Source of the DNA: Fratercula arctica
Taxonomy: Eukaryota; Chordata; Aves; Charadriiformes; Alcidae
Assembly: GCA_947846985.1 (NCBI GenBank)
Contig: CANTUZ010000003.1
Span: forward strand, 123,326,626-123,390,625
Direction: 5' to 3'
DNA length: 64,000 nucleotides
Both the position numbers and the translations under genes were made by a program. Positions within the stretch are counted from its first letter, which is position 1. Every line of letters begins with the position of its first letter. The notes under the pieces were generated by a model. The model was not told where the DNA came from. It made no database searches and saw nothing but the letters and a program-made list of their open reading frames with translations. Of the stretch, positions 11,901 through 24,756 are shown piece after piece.

Positions 11901-14900
11901 AGCGCTGGAACGGGCAGAAGGGACTGACGCTACGTGCTGTAGCAGCGGACAACTTTGCACGTTTTTACCCCTGGAAATTTTATTCCGTGAGCAAACCGTT
12001 GGATTATTGGAAAACGGTGATCCTCACCAGTGGCAACGAGCTACTACGTACTCACGTGTAATAATGGGCATCGAGTCTTTGGATTTAGCAGCTATATGCA
12101 AATATTTATCTTCCATTTTGGTTTGTTTGAGGAATGAGAACATGGGAGGGTGGCTGTGACCTTGATGATTCACCTGATAAGCCAGTTCGTCCTCGTCATT
12201 GGTGTCTTGGTGGGGAGAGCCTTGCTTGTGTGCTGGCTTGGATGTGATGTGTCTGTAGTCGGTGACGAGCTTCGTGAGACATCTCCTTGGGTAGGAGGCA
12301 TTATCCTCAAACAAAGGCTGGAATTTCTGATGACCTCTCTCTGATGTTGATGTATGAATGGCATTTACCCAAGGCTTTCTCCATTTTTTGAATATTTTAG
12401 CAAGCGTGTTTCCCTTGGGGCTTGGATGTGTTTCTCCTGCAGCCTGCTGTAGCTTTGCTTCTAGAGGCAGGGAATTTGAAGAGTCCGCCTCTTTTAATCA
12501 CCTTTCTGTAAGGTTTTGTTAGGACTATATAACAAGACTAAATAGTTGCGTAGCAAGTTATAGTGAATTAGATCCCAGAAAAGCCTTACTTCCATTATAG
12601 GAAGGTCAGAATATATTTTACAATGCCTTTAGCAAGTTGTAGTCTTTACCAGTTTGTCTTTTTCTTTGTAGCAACGAGTCATTCGCTCATTTTCTAGTAG
12701 CTTCAACCCTTGTTCATATGCTTAATTTTTTTTAAGGCTCTACTAGTTATTAAAAATATACTTAAATTTTATGTAGTTTCAGCAGCTGCTTTGAGAATTC
12801 TGACAACCTCCCTTTTCCTGCTTTCAGTCCTGTTTTCTACTATTTTATTTAGTCTTTTACTTCAGTGTTTCAGTTAATAGCGACGGTAAAAGTCCTTTTG
12901 GACAAAGCAAGTCTGTTTTAAACCAAATAACCTGCGTTGAGGAAGAAATATGGAAATGTAGGAGTGGTAGAAAGCACGCAATTCTGAGAGCATTGTTTTT
13001 CATTTTGTAATAGTTTCTTCTGACTTCACTAGAGACTACAGCAGTGATGTCAGCCAGGATACAGTTTATGTTCTGTCTGTCACCCGAGTGATAGATTGCA
13101 CTGAGTCTTGCCAGAATCATAAACTGCCTGGGAGATTGTAGTAAGTTGTTGGTGGAATTCTGCAGAGTAGGAGCCAAGACTTGAGAACTTCAGGAGAAGG
13201 CTCTTGAAGAGCAATCTAAGGATGAAAATCTTCCAGTTCCATTTAAAAGTTATGTAAAGTCCCATCCTTGGACATCAGAAGGATGAAACTACTTATTCAC
13301 ACTGCAATAATTAATACATCATCACCGCTTCCAGTTGTCATGCTTTCAAAATGTTGTCTCAACAGGTTGCATAATAAGATGATTTGGACCATTGTAACTA
13401 TAATGAGGCCATAAAACTACTTATTTAGAAAAAGCTCTAGAAGGCAGATCACAAAAAGGAAAGCAGATGTGATGCCAGCAGTGAATGGGATTTATTTTGA
13501 TTTATTTATTTTTCTATCAATGTAAAAAAGTGTAAAGACGCTGCAAAACAAATGTTGATTCATACGGAAGGAGCGACACTGAGTGTGAGAAAAGCTCAGA
13601 GTCCAAAACGTACCCTCGCTACTGATGGCATCTTTTTTGATTTAGTTAACAAGGCTTTATAGCCAGGAGTGTTTTTTTTCAGCACAAGGTTGTGACTGAC
13701 ACTGCAGAAGGTATTTCATAATTGTCAAATCTGTAAGAGCCAGTGTGTGTAAGCAGTAAATTACAGCGTGGAGCAGGCAACACAAATTGCCTGTGAAGAG
13801 GTGGATCAGGATGGGTGGGGAGGATTCTAGTGGTCAAACTTTATGGGGAACGAGAGCACCAGTGTAGTAAAGAGATGAGATTTGAGTTATCCGGGGACAG
13901 GAGTAGAGGAGGTGATCTCAGATGGTTTAAATTTACCTGTTGGATTGAGTGAAACTGTGACGGTTTGTACCGATGGAGGGTGGATCTCGAGGAAGTATCC
14001 CAGGTAGGGATGTGGAGGAAATTCATAGCTCACTGGGAAGCGCTGTAAGAGGTAGAAGAGACCCAGTAAATAAAAGGTACAGGGAAATGCTGGATCAGGG
14101 AGCTGGAGTTAATAGACACTGTGGAAGATCTCGTTTATCTTTGGAGAGTGGGTTATTTAAAGAACGAGGATGATGAAGAACCTTCATTGTGAGGATAAGA
14201 TTCACTTTGAGGACAGGCAGCCTGTCCCCCAGCCTCTGGGTTTTGGAAATTTTGAGTTTTCCACTCCCAAAACAGGAGATGTGGCAGCAAGGGCTTTCCA
14301 GGTTGTATCGGATCTTAGGGTTGGACCTGGCTGCTTTGATGGGAAGTGCCCTGAATTTTCCTTGCAAAAGAGCCGAAGAACTGCCTTTGTCAAAACTCGT
14401 GTTCTAAAGCTGAACAAATTCTGTCGTCTCCAGTAGTGTTTTTTAAATAGTAGGCCTGGCATTGAACCGTGGAAGGTGTGAACTGTAAAGAAACTAATGC
14501 AGTGGGAAAACAAGACAGGGAAAACTAAGAAGGTTAAAAAAAATTATCAGATTTTGGGTAGCAAGGAATTTAAAAATAATTCTGGACAGTTTTGAGTATT
14601 TGTCTGCAAGATTTTGTGGTTTTGGAAGAAAACACATCGGCTTGCGTGGAGTAGCCTTCAAAAATATTTAATTCTAAATTTACAGTATATAAAGTAAATG
14701 TTTCCAAATAAGCGATTTCATTAATATGGTGACAGGGGCTTCGTTGCCTCATTCGGCAAAGCTACGGGGCCAGTCCTGCTTTTGGGGTGTGCAAGATGAA
14801 TTCAGAGAAAGTTCCCCTCTCACATCTGCTTCCTGTGAGTTATATTTTTCTGCTGTATAAAGAGTCTATTAAAAAAAAAAAAACAACAAACCAAAAAAAC

Positions 14901-15315
14901 CAAAATGCTGGGAGGAAGGGGAAATGCCAAATCAAAGAATTAACTCAAAAAAGCTTCAGCTTTAGTGTCCGTAACTGCCCTAGCATGGACGGAACGTCCT
15001 GTTGATCCTTTTCGTCAGCTGGTGTAACACCTCCAACTTGAAGCATGCAGAAAAACCACCGTCTTTTTTGCTGCAAAAACCCCCCAACCAGCCTATCTGC
15101 GGCCGATATGTATGTCCCAAAGAAGAAACTGGGATTTAATTCTGCGCAGTTAACTTCCTGCAATGTGTCTGAACTTCTGCAGCTCCAGCCCGCTGCGTAA
15201 CCCAGATCTTTTCAGCTTGTTTGTGCTGACCAGACAAAAGGCGGCTCAGTTGCCTTCTTGCTTGCAGAATAGAGATGAGATGCACTGAAAAATGAGCAGC
15301 CAGCCAAGATTTTGG

Positions 15316-15349
15316 AAAAAGAAAAAAAAAAGAAAAGAAAAAAAAAAAA
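15316..15349. repeat. A-rich (A/G) low-complexity tract
   Basis: Adenine runs broken by single G residues over about 34 bases. No transposon is attached. Confidence 0.8.
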
Positions 15350-16600
15350 GCCGGTAAGGGGAATAAATTCAGATGTTATGAATTCTTTTAATTACTACTT
15401 CATTGAAATCTCTCTGTAACATTTCCTTTGACTGATTCAGCACTCCCTAAAAACCAATGTGGCTTTCAGCTAAAGGCTAAAAACCGTCTGCTGCTCGTGT
15501 TCAGACCTGAAGGATTCTGGAATAGGAAGAAAATCTCCGGAAAGTGAAATGACTGCTTGGTGCTTGCCGATTTGGCCAGCAAGTTGGGGGTTGTGTTGCC
15601 CAACTCTCTTGCGAGTCCCGAGGAGCAGGAGGGCTGCTCTCATCCGTAGGTACCAGACCTGAGCCTGGGCTTGTTGTCTCGGTTGTTCTGTGCGGTGCTG
15701 GGCACTGAACGTGTAAATATTTGATGCTTCAATGATAGGAACACCTCACTGTCGGCATTACCAAGTGGTTTTACAACAGCAGTTAAATTTTCAAGCTAAT
15801 AAAATAATGAAGACTTCTAATACAGCACTATTCCTGGCATATTGGAAGAAAAGGCAGGTTAATCCTGAGCTGTTGCCCGTCCCTTTCAAAATAAAATGAA
15901 ACAAAGTTTGACTAAGAATACTGCATACAAGGAATTAATACTCCAACAGAAAAGTACCCTGTAAATAGGCAGTGAGATCATTTTGTGACATAAATACCAT
16001 TTTTATGCTATTCTTCAACAAAAATGAGCACTTAGAACAAGGAAAAAAGAGTTAAAAAGAGGCAGGATAGGTTTGCAGAAGGTCACGTAACCTTAACAAA
16101 CTTGTGTAACGTCTGTGAGAAAATAAGAAAACCACGGTAAAAGTCTAGAAATAATTGGCTTTAATCTTCAGAAGGCTTCAGATTGTAACCTAAGTCGTTC
16201 TTACATTGGTGTGATATGCTCAGCTGGTTTAAAAAAAAAGCCCTTTTCGGAGGGATGTGGATGACTGATAATAAGCAGCGAGTGGGGAAACCATTACCAG
16301 CACCACACTCACTACAAAAGGAGGAATTAAGAAGAGAGATGTTTTAAAAGGCTGAAATGTGAAGTTGTAACCAGAAGAAAGTTGCCACAAAACCTCCCTT
16401 GACAATAAAAGACTTTAAATGAGGCCAAACCCAGGAGCGCGTAGAAAGGAGGCGAAGCAGCAGCGGCAAAGGTTGTGTAACCGGCATCAAGAAATACCAG
16501 TGCTGGAGCTCCCAGGCCCAGGTTAACAGGAACCATGAGTGCTGTGGGGGGAGTAAAATGGTGCTCTTCCAGCACAAGGGTGAGGATATAAACAGGAAAA

Positions 16601-16969
16601 GGACAGGCTGAGAGAGCTGGGGGGGTTCAGCCTGGAGAAGAGAAGGCTCCGTGGAGACCTTCCAGCCCCTGCCAGGCCCTCAAGGGGCTCCAGGAAAGCT
16701 GGGGAGGGACTCTGGATCAGGGAGGGGAGCCGTGGGACGAGGGGGAAGGGTTTTACACTGACAGAGGGGAGACTGAGATGAGAGATTGGGGAGAAATTCT
16801 TTGCTGTGAGGGGGGTGAGCCCCTGGCCCAGGTTGCCCCGAGAAGCTGTGGCTGCCCCATCCCTGGAGGGGTTCAAGGCCAGGTTGGACGGGGCTTGGAG
16901 CAACCTGGGCTGGTGGGAGCTGCCTTTAAAGGCCCCTTCCAACCCAAAACATTCTGTGTTTCTGTGATT
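16601..16969 (+). mobile_element. CR1 LINE fragment with internal deletion near the 3' end
   Basis: Plus-strand copy reading from GGACAGGCTGAGAGAGCTGG into the C-terminal pol region, including the peptide EPLAQVAPRSCG in one frame. It ends in ATTCTGTGTTTCTGTGATT, the CR1 terminal repeat. Compared with its relatives here (reverse complement of 4907-5220), the segment between GGTGGGAG and TTTAAAGG is missing, so several tens of bases have been lost just before the 3' end. It shares the diagnostic GGGG state with the copies at 4907 and 59046. The 5' end is truncated and the reading frame does not cover a whole domain. Confidence 0.95.
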
Positions 16970-19158
16970 AAAAAACCAAAAAGATAAATGTCTGTCTCCA
17001 GTGATCTGTGATGAGTAACTGCTCAGCACCTCACGTTTCTTCTCTCTGCTGTCTAAATGTTGCAGAGTTTTTGCTCCACCACATCTACAGTCTTGCGTGG
17101 TTTGCCGGACAGATCCCACTTTGTGTTTGAAATGTTCAGGATTACGCTGAGCGTGGCTCGTTGGGCTGGGGAGGCCAGATGGGCACTGGAAGAGCAGGTA
17201 CCGGTTGCTGTTGTGTAGTGCCCAAGCGTGGACGCAGCAGAGCTGCACCCCGGGGGATGCTGCTGCTTCCACCCAGCTCCCCGCCTTGCGCCATGCCGCT
17301 TCAAAAGAAAACAAGCTTTCCCGTACATCTTTTTAACACTGCTTTGGCACATTCCTGTAGCTTGAGTGGTAGCATCTTTCTGTGATGTCAGGCTTTCTCT
17401 GACCTCGGTGGAAGATGAGCTTTTTCTTTCTTGGAGAGCTTTTGTTCCAGAATAGGAAGCTTGTGTTGCTAGGGAGTTGGCATTTGCGTGGGGCTTGAAC
17501 AGCCGTGATTTTCTCAGCCTCTGAAGATTTTACTCTGCAAAACCTGCTCTGGTGCTTGAGGGATGAGCCTGAGTGCTGACTGGCGTTTTACAAGACCCCC
17601 TTGATGAGTAGAAATGAAGCTTTTGTCATTTCCAGGAGACTTAACTCTCCGTTAATAGCAGCTCCATCTCCATCTGATGTCTACGCACGCACGCAAATGC
17701 CTGTGTTGAGTCAGAAGGATGAAAATAATGGAGCCAGAAAATCTCCTCCTTCAAAATGGGGGGAAAGACTATTTCCTGAGCTTTTGCAGCTTCTATTCTT
17801 AGGGGTCTGGCTGCTCCGCTCCAAAGCAGGAATCAATTAGAAATGCCCGTGACATTGTCTTCTGGATCTGTGTCTTGAGGGGTACCAGGGTTTGTTGCCT
17901 GGTTGCCCGAACCCAGCAGAGGAGGAAGGTTGAGCACGTTTGTGGTTCTTGCTGGTAATTATAACCCAGAGGAGCGCGAGGAGGGAGGAATGCTTCTGGA
18001 GGGAGGCACGTGGAGCCTCAGCATCGCCTGCCGTAGGGATGGTGCTCATTTAAAAAAAATATAAATGACCTAGTTTATGAAACGTATGGTCTTGCCGTGG
18101 CTCTCTGGGGCAGTCTTTGTTCTCTGTTTCTCATCTGGACCGGGCCGGGAATCCATTAGGAAGAGCACAACATTGGGTATAACCACCCAACATCGCTGCT
18201 TTACAGGTGTGTGCTCCTCGCCCTGAGAAAGGTTCATCCCATGAATGAAGGGAATGAAGAGGGTTGAGGTAAGGATGAGAAGAGGCACATTTTCTTTGTG
18301 TGCCTGGCCTCCCTCACTCATCCCCTTCATTTTGTTCTGCTGGAGACCAGGAGACGTGGAGTCTGTCTTGTCCGGGGAGTTTGGGGTTGGTGGGAGAGGG
18401 CTGGGTTGTGCTGGAGATGCTGCGAGGAACCGTAACGTCGCTGTGAACTCTTCTGCTTTTGAGCACGCTGAATCTTGCTCCTTTACTTCCTCTAGCCTTA
18501 TTTCTTTACCAGCTTATACCAAAAATAGATGGTGCTGGGAACGTTGGAGCTGCGCGCATTTATCCTCTCCAAATCACCATATATGCCCCTCCGAAGCTGA
18601 CATTTACTTTTAGAATTTATTCCACTTTTCTTCATGCCAATGACAAACCCTTAATTGTTTGGTGAGCTTGTGTTTTTAATTGTCTGCATGGGTCAGCAGC
18701 ATGTGGTAGAGCCTTTAAAGTATTGTTTCAAAATAGTGATCCCTTTGGGAAATGTCTGTTTTTCTCTGTTCTGCAATGGATCTCTCTCTCGCGAAGGCTT
18801 AGTTTACATAATATTTGAGTGCTAATGTAGAGGCCTTTTGTAAATACACTAAGATGCTTACTAAGCTGGTTGCCTGCTTGTCTACATAACAAAGCCGAGA
18901 GTTATGTAGTGGGTGTAGAGAAAGGGTGTGACATGTACTTTAACCTATTAGGCTTGCTAAATCTGGGGAAAAGGGCTTTTGCTTTATTAATCGGGATGGT
19001 TATCTGTGTGCTGGGTTTGTCTCCATGTACAAAACACCCAGCGTTTTGCCGGAGCATGGTTTCGTGTTGGAGCGAGGGCTTCGTTTCCGAATAAATACGG
19101 TTTTAATGGTCTTTTTTGGCTTTCAGAAAAGCTAGCGCCAAAGTCTTCAAGGGTTTGG

Positions 19159-19176
19159 TTTTTTTTTTTTTTTTTT
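19159..19176. repeat. Poly(T) tract, 18 bases
   Basis: An uninterrupted T-run in unique DNA. Confidence 0.8.
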
Positions 19177-20319
19177 GACATCGCGCTGGGTCCATTTGCA
19201 TTTTGCCGCCGTATTCGATTTGAAGAGTTTGCTTTCTCAATTTTGTTTTTTATGCTTTATTTTTTCGAAACCCCAAATGAGAACCAGAGAAACTGTAAAA
19301 CGCTGAAAACTTTACAGCGTGTCCTTATAGAGACTAACAACGCGCGGCAGTTAGCGAGCAAATTGTACAGGAAAAGGGACTACTAGAAAACTCTCGTTTT
19401 GCTAATACTGACTCCAGACCTCGCGGTAGGTTTTTACCTTTATCTTCTGACTCATAGCGTGAGGCTTTTTTATTTTCTGCAGCATAATTTGTTGTAAATG
19501 ACAAACCTTTCAAATGTGACTGCTAACTTTCCCAGAAGTTATTTTTCAGCTGTTCCTCCTGCTTTACCTCTGTGTGAGTAATCTCGTAGAGGCAAAGCCT
19601 GGGTAAAAGTAATTTATTGCTGAAGATTATGGGAAATTCAATCAAGGCTAACTGCAGAGACGAGGCTTCAGAAATTAAAATCTCCAGTTGGTGAGTCAAT
19701 TAGGATGTCGGGGGGGTAATTGCTGGAGGTCCTGGCGTTTGGAAGAAAGAGCCAGTTTGTTTTGCTGGATGATAGGGAGCTAAAAAGCCCTTTCTATGCC
19801 AGCGCCATCCTCGTGGGCTCGGTTGGGTTCTTAAAGCACGGGCTGTCTCGTTTTACCTGCTAAACCACTTTCTTCTCCTTGTGGCCTTGGGGCTACGCTT
19901 GGTATTTTTTAAGTGGATTTGTTCAATGATTTTCAAGATAGAAATGCATATTGTGGTGTCCTGTACCCTGCTGCAGCTTTGCTGGTGTCTTTCCCTATAA
20001 ATATCCGTGTTCTTTTAAGGGGCATATAAGTAATAAGCTCGCTTCTGGTTTATGTTAACGCATGAGATCTCTTTTTAGGAGAACATGATTTTAAATATTT
20101 TATTTACTAGTAACGCAACACCAGTAAGGGTTCTGTGAGAAGAAACAAAATTACCGGTTAAAGTAAGTAAAACAATAAAAAAGAATAAGGCATAAATGTG
20201 TTTAATATTCCCGGTAACGTAATGAAATATTCTAATTGCAGAGACTTTGTTCCAAAGCACAAGTTATATTGACATTTAGCTCCCAGGTGACTTTACAAGG
20301 CAGGCAGTTAAGGAGAAAG

Positions 20320-20353
<34 letters not shown>
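20320..20353. repeat. Poly(A) tract, 34 bases (longest pure run in the window)
   Basis: It is preceded by purine-rich GGAGAAAG and followed by GACTTGC. Flanks show no matching target-site duplication and no recognisable retroposed gene body upstream. Confidence 0.9.
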
Positions 20354-20355
<2 letters not shown>

Positions 20356-20866
20356 CTTGCAAGCTGAGCAGATTTGACATGAGTAATTTTGAACATAAGG
20401 TTGCATATTAAATTTCTTTTTCTTTATATACTGGAGAAAGATTCTTAAGGATTTTTCTCAAGGAAACTTGGGGATCTTTTTTCCTATTGTTGCACTGAGG
20501 ACTTGGCAAAATTGGCGTTTGTTGGTATTAACCACGTAAAACGCTCCTGCTGTGGAGAGGAAAGGATCTGTTACTACACACACAACGAAGCAAGAAATTC
20601 TCTCTCGGCCGAAGTGGTTCCCGTCAATCAGCCGAGGGGGGAAAAAAGTGCTCTGGCGTGATGGGGAGCTGCGGATGGATTTGGGCTTCGGGATATTGTG
20701 GGGTTGCGAATGTACAAGGTGAAAGTGTAAGTTATAAATGGGAAGAATAAGAGAGGGCTGTGTGGCTTTATAGCCGCGGTAGCCTTCTGCTGGCGTGGTT
20801 TGCATCGAAGCCCCACAGCTGCTGGCGCAGCACTTCAATTTTGCATGCGGCTTGCTCAGCCAAAGA

Positions 20867-20885
20867 TTTTTTTTTTTTTTTTTTT
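20867..20885. repeat. Poly(T) tract, 19 bases
   Basis: A T-run followed by CCCCTCCTCCTC, forming a pyrimidine-rich patch of about 32 bases. Confidence 0.8.
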
Positions 20886-21489
20886 CCCCTCCTCCTCTAT
20901 AAGGGAAATAATTTAAAACAGTATTTCATGCCCTTGAATATTTGTTCCGTCAGAAATGAGCTTATTTTTTATTAAGCTGTTTGATCTATTATGTATTAGA
21001 AAAACATACAATATTGCTCTGTAGAACCGGTCTGCCGTTGTACAAGCTTCTTCCTCCTCCCGGTGTCATTCCTCTTCTGTGTGCTGATAAACTGGCGAGT
21101 GTAACTTCTGCGGTAGTTAAATTGGACCGAGATTTTTTTTTTATTTGCTTGCTTTAGCTGTAATAATAAGATAGTATATGAGAAGTAGATGGGCATAGAG
21201 TTTTTGCTCTCGAATAGGCTTGGTGGTTATGTGCTTTTATTTTGTGAAATGACTTTGCTGTGGGCTCCATTTTGCTTTTCTTTGCTCACCGGCTTCTTTT
21301 TTGGAAAGACCAGTACGTGTTGTGGTCCACCATCCAAGAGTCTCTCCTGCAGCGCGCGGCACCAGCGGTGGGGCTGGTCCATGCAGACTTAACCTGAACC
21401 CTCCGCTTCTTTGAGGCGAGGTCAATATTTTGGATCTTAGCACTGTTCCAGGGCTGGGAGTATCTCCCTGGTGTGTAATTTTAGATTGG

Positions 21490-21548
21490 AATCATAGAAT
21501 AGAATCATTTAGGTTGGAAAAGACCTTTCAGATTATTGAGTCCAATGG
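21490..21548 (-). mobile_element. CR1 3'-tail fragment
   Basis: A short piece with AATCATAGAATAGAATCATT followed by TAGGTTGGAAAAGACCTTTC and a GAGTCCAA core. This is a CR1 3' end in reverse orientation. Its AAAAGACC and TTCAGATTATTGAG variants differ from the dominant GC-rich subfamily, pointing to another CR1 lineage. Only the terminal ~60 bases survive. Confidence 0.85.
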
Positions 21549-21687
21549 TATTTTGAGGTAGGACCTCAGTTGCCTATAAAAGGACTTGTTGAGTTTTCAG
21601 TGGCATAAGACGAGGGGCAGCGGGGATGAGGCTGATGGATGGGTTAATGGTACGCGCTGCATCGGGGGCAAAACGTTTGATGGCTGG

Positions 21688-21872
21688 TTATAGAATGGTT
21701 GGAGTGGGAAGGGACCTTAAAGACCATCTCGTTCCACCCCCTGCCCTGGGCAGGGACACCTCCCACCAGCCCAGGTTGCTCCAAGCCCCGTCCAACCTGG
21801 CCTTGAACCCCTCCAGGGATGGGGCAGCCACAGCTTCTCTGGGCAACCTGGGCCAGGGGCTCACCCCCCTCA
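21688..21872 (-). mobile_element. CR1 LINE fragment, GC-rich subfamily
   Basis: It begins at TATAGAATGGTTGGAG and runs through the CR1 3' end into the last part of the pol ORF, stopping at CACCCCCCTCA. On the minus strand the frame reads RGVSPWPRLPREAVAAPSLE. It is severely 5'-truncated. The diagnostic base is T (TCTCTGGGCAACC). It lies 140 bases from another CR1 tail of a different type at 21490, in the same orientation. Confidence 0.95.
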
Positions 21873-24482
21873 TGAAGGTGAAGGTGCCATCCTGCAAAAC
21901 AGAAACTACGAGCAGCAGGTTGAAACAGAGAACAGACCTGGGCTTGATACCCCTTGGAGTTCTATGACTTTTTTTGCGTGCGTTTTCTTAGTTTTCAGTG
22001 AAATGTGTTTGTTGTTGATATTTTTCAGCACCTAGTTGCAGGGGTTTAAGTGTTTTAAGGGGGAAGGGTGGAAATACTGAATTGAGGTTGAGATGAGACT
22101 TCGGGATTGTTTCTGTTTTCCCATCGAGAAAGGCAGTTGTTTGAGTGTATGATGTTAGAATTTAATATATAAGAATGACTGGAGGAAGTCCCGAGGAAAG
22201 GATGACCTCAAAAATTTAGGATGTGCGTGGAAAATTTCAGGGCGTATTCTCGAGGTTGGGAATTGTTTCGTTCCTGGCTTCACCCCTGAACTCCCTCGCT
22301 GGTTGTGATAGCAGGGATCGGGGATCTCGGCAGAGGGGCTTCTGGTAGCAGCGATCCCGGTTTCTCCCACGCTGTAATTTGCAATAGCAACCTCAGAATG
22401 CTTCTCTTGCTTGACTGTGAGTAGTTGACCATAGAATAGATCTACACGGGATTAAATCAAAGGAGAAATTAGTGAATAATCTTTGTATAGTGTCTCTGCT
22501 GCAGAGCGTGTTGTCTTGCCTTTTCAGTTTTTACAGTTTCATTATATCTGCGTTACTACACGTCCCTGTTAAACAGACCTGCTAGGTTGATTTCATATTC
22601 TTCTAGAGATAGAAAGTCTTTGAACAAGCCTAGAATTACTCATGATGTCAGATTGAATTTTCATTATACTTAGTATACTTCCCCACCACTCCCAACACAA
22701 AAAGGCAGAAAAGGGTATAAAGAGAATATCTTTTTGGCGGCTGAAGCATTCAGCAATCTGGAGTTATTTATGTGTTTGCAATGCAGAAGAATGCAATCAT
22801 AAAATATTAACGCTACTTTATAAAATTAAAAAAAAATCGGCTTCTCTTTGCGGTGGGTTTAAAGCCCCGATGGAGCAGTCGCGGTGCATCGGGAGCTGCT
22901 CTGGGCCAGAATCGCTTCTGCTCCGGTCTTACTGTTTAGCGCTAAACAAATATTTGTGCTAGCATTTATCTTTGTGTTAGAAAATTCACAGTGGTTCTGT
23001 ATCATCGGTAATAGTGCTTTTAAGTAGATTATGTTATTAGTGTTTACATAGCGTGTTTGTGCTAGAGAGTTGGTTCTAGCTCGGCTTCGGGGCCGCATGC
23101 TGCCGGGCTTCTCCTCCTTCTGACTTTAACGACTCCCACCGCGAGCGCCAAGCTTGTCATGGAAACGGGTGCTCGCTCAAGGTACGGGGCTGGCTGTTTT
23201 ATTCGGAGAAGAAGGAAGAAGAGAGGCTGAATAGGCTGCGGGCCTTTTCCTTCCAAGAAACGGTAACAAGTGAGCTTTGTTAGATTTTCTTTACCCGCTT
23301 CTTCAAAGGAGGAGAAGGCACTTTCAGTACAAAATCACGAAGGGACAGATAACTTTCAGCATCTGCTGTGGATTTTTAGGGAGAGGGGACCTGTTAGGAC
23401 TGGAAGTCCCTGGCATTCAGGAGTCTAGAATTCCCATGTTCTGATAAATGATGTAATTCCTTGCTTTATGCCAGAACTATTGGAAGCATAATATTTTTTA
23501 AAAATGTCATTTCCATATAGTAATCTGTGTGTTTGCACCCAATCCTTCTTTCCCCCTTCCTCATCACTTGGATGGCTCTGCTTAGGGATGGATCACTGAA
23601 ATGGAAGCACTTGCCAAGTAGGGAAGGGTCAGGTTCAGGCCGAGTTCATCCATTAGAGCCCTTATTTTATGTTTAGAAGATTCATAAACTGTTTTTTGTG
23701 CTCAAAAATGACCGGGATTCATACCTGTGCTTGTTTGGACAGAGGAAAAAAATCGCAAGTTCTTGCCTAGAAAAAAAATAATGTGTTGCAAAAAGCTTGG
23801 AGTTACCTTTTTTAGGGGTGAGCTTAGATGGTCTCACAGGCCGTTTGTGGCACGGGGAGGTTTAAGATTAGGAAGCTGGAGGCCACTATTCACAAGATCG
23901 TGACATTTAGTCTTCTACTTACTTGTGTGGCCGTCCCGCAGCTGGAAATGCAACATGAGAATAGCTCAGAGGTCAGCAAATGCCCCTTGGAAGAACATTA
24001 TTAATATATTTACGGTACACATATTTATATATTATTAATACATAAATTTAAGTTTTTAGCGTGTTTTGCTTCTTCTCTTGCGCAGCGTGAAGATGCTGCA
24101 CCCGTAATGCTTTCTGTGAACGGGGCGGGAGATGCCTGTTTCACCAGCTTTGCGGAATAGCAGCACCTTTTGGGGAAAAAGGTGCCTTTAGCAGAGCGGC
24201 AGCCTCCAGCAGCACGTCTCGTCCTTGGAAGTCGGCTCCTGGTGAGCTAACCAGGCTGTGGAGGTCTTGGCCTGAGGCTTGCTCAGAGCCCTGTGGCCTT
24301 GCATTTAGCGTAGAGAAGAGCCACCCTTGATAAATAAATTAAGCAAAACGGTTAAGGGCAAGAAGCTCAATGAATGGTCACTGAAACTTGCATATTAAGT
24401 GGGAAATGAATTTGCTGCAGTCATCTGAACCCTGAGCACCCCACAGCTAAGGAGAAGGTGGTATGCCAAGAAGAACTGAAGA
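21873..24482. other. Unique non-coding DNA, no gene recognised
   Basis: No supported gene. A mildly CpG-rich patch lies at 22860-23160, and an AT-rich patch with alternating TA steps lies near 23998-24058. Open frames are 79 codons or fewer and unrecognised. Confidence 0.55.
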
Positions 24483-24756
24483 GTCATAGAATGGTTTGGG
24501 TGGGAAGGGACTTTTAAAGGTCATTCAGTTCCACCCCCCTGCCCTGGGCAGGGACACCTCCCACCAGCCCAGGTTGCTCCAAGCCCCGTCCAACCTGGCC
24601 TTGAACCCCTCCAGGGATGGGGCAGCCACAGCTTCTCTGGGCAACCTGGGCCAGGGGCTCACCACCCTCAGCATAAACAATTTCTTTCTTATATCTAGTC
24701 CGAATCTCCCCTCTTTTAGTTTAAAGCCATCACCTCTTGTCCTATCGCTACAGAGG
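24483..24756 (-). mobile_element. CR1 LINE fragment
   Basis: It begins with GTCATAGAATGGTTTGGGTG and continues past the CR1 3' end into the C-terminal pol region. The minus-strand frame includes FKLKEGRFGLDIRKKLFMLR and VVSPWPRLPREAV, close to the ancestral CR1 protein C-terminus. This copy keeps the older AAATCTCCCCTCTTTTAGTT-like state (plus strand) rather than the GC-rich variant of its relatives. It ends near CCTATCGCTACAG. The diagnostic base is T. Confidence 0.95.

Larger units (their letters stand above)
5221..16600. other. Long CR1-free unique region
   Basis: About 11.4 kb without a recognised transposon or supported gene. Composition is mostly AT-rich, with a small CpG-rich spot near 6.2-6.4 kb (listed separately) and homopolymers at 5432-5454 (T), 6429-6455 (A), 8055-8074 (T) and 14871-14883 (A). 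Open frames of 60-124 codons occur on both strands and overlap one another, as expected by chance. The part at 13800-14170 is purine-rich and could be an old decayed repeat, but I cannot name it. Confidence 0.55.
16970..21489. other. Unique non-coding DNA, no gene recognised
   Basis: No supported exon or transposon. It contains a short (ACGC)3 at 17682-17694, T18 at 19159-19176, A34 at 20320-20353 and T19 at 20867-20885. The stretch around 19560-19740 is AT-rich with homeodomain-type cores and could be conserved non-coding DNA. Its largest open frames (about 126 codons) overlap on opposite strands and resemble nothing known to me. Confidence 0.55.

Noticed and set aside
16523..17314. 263-codon minus-strand ORF as a real gene
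   Set aside because: Its C-terminal half is antisense to the CR1 at 16601-16969. The rest shows no recognisable domain, and overlapping frames are open on both strands.
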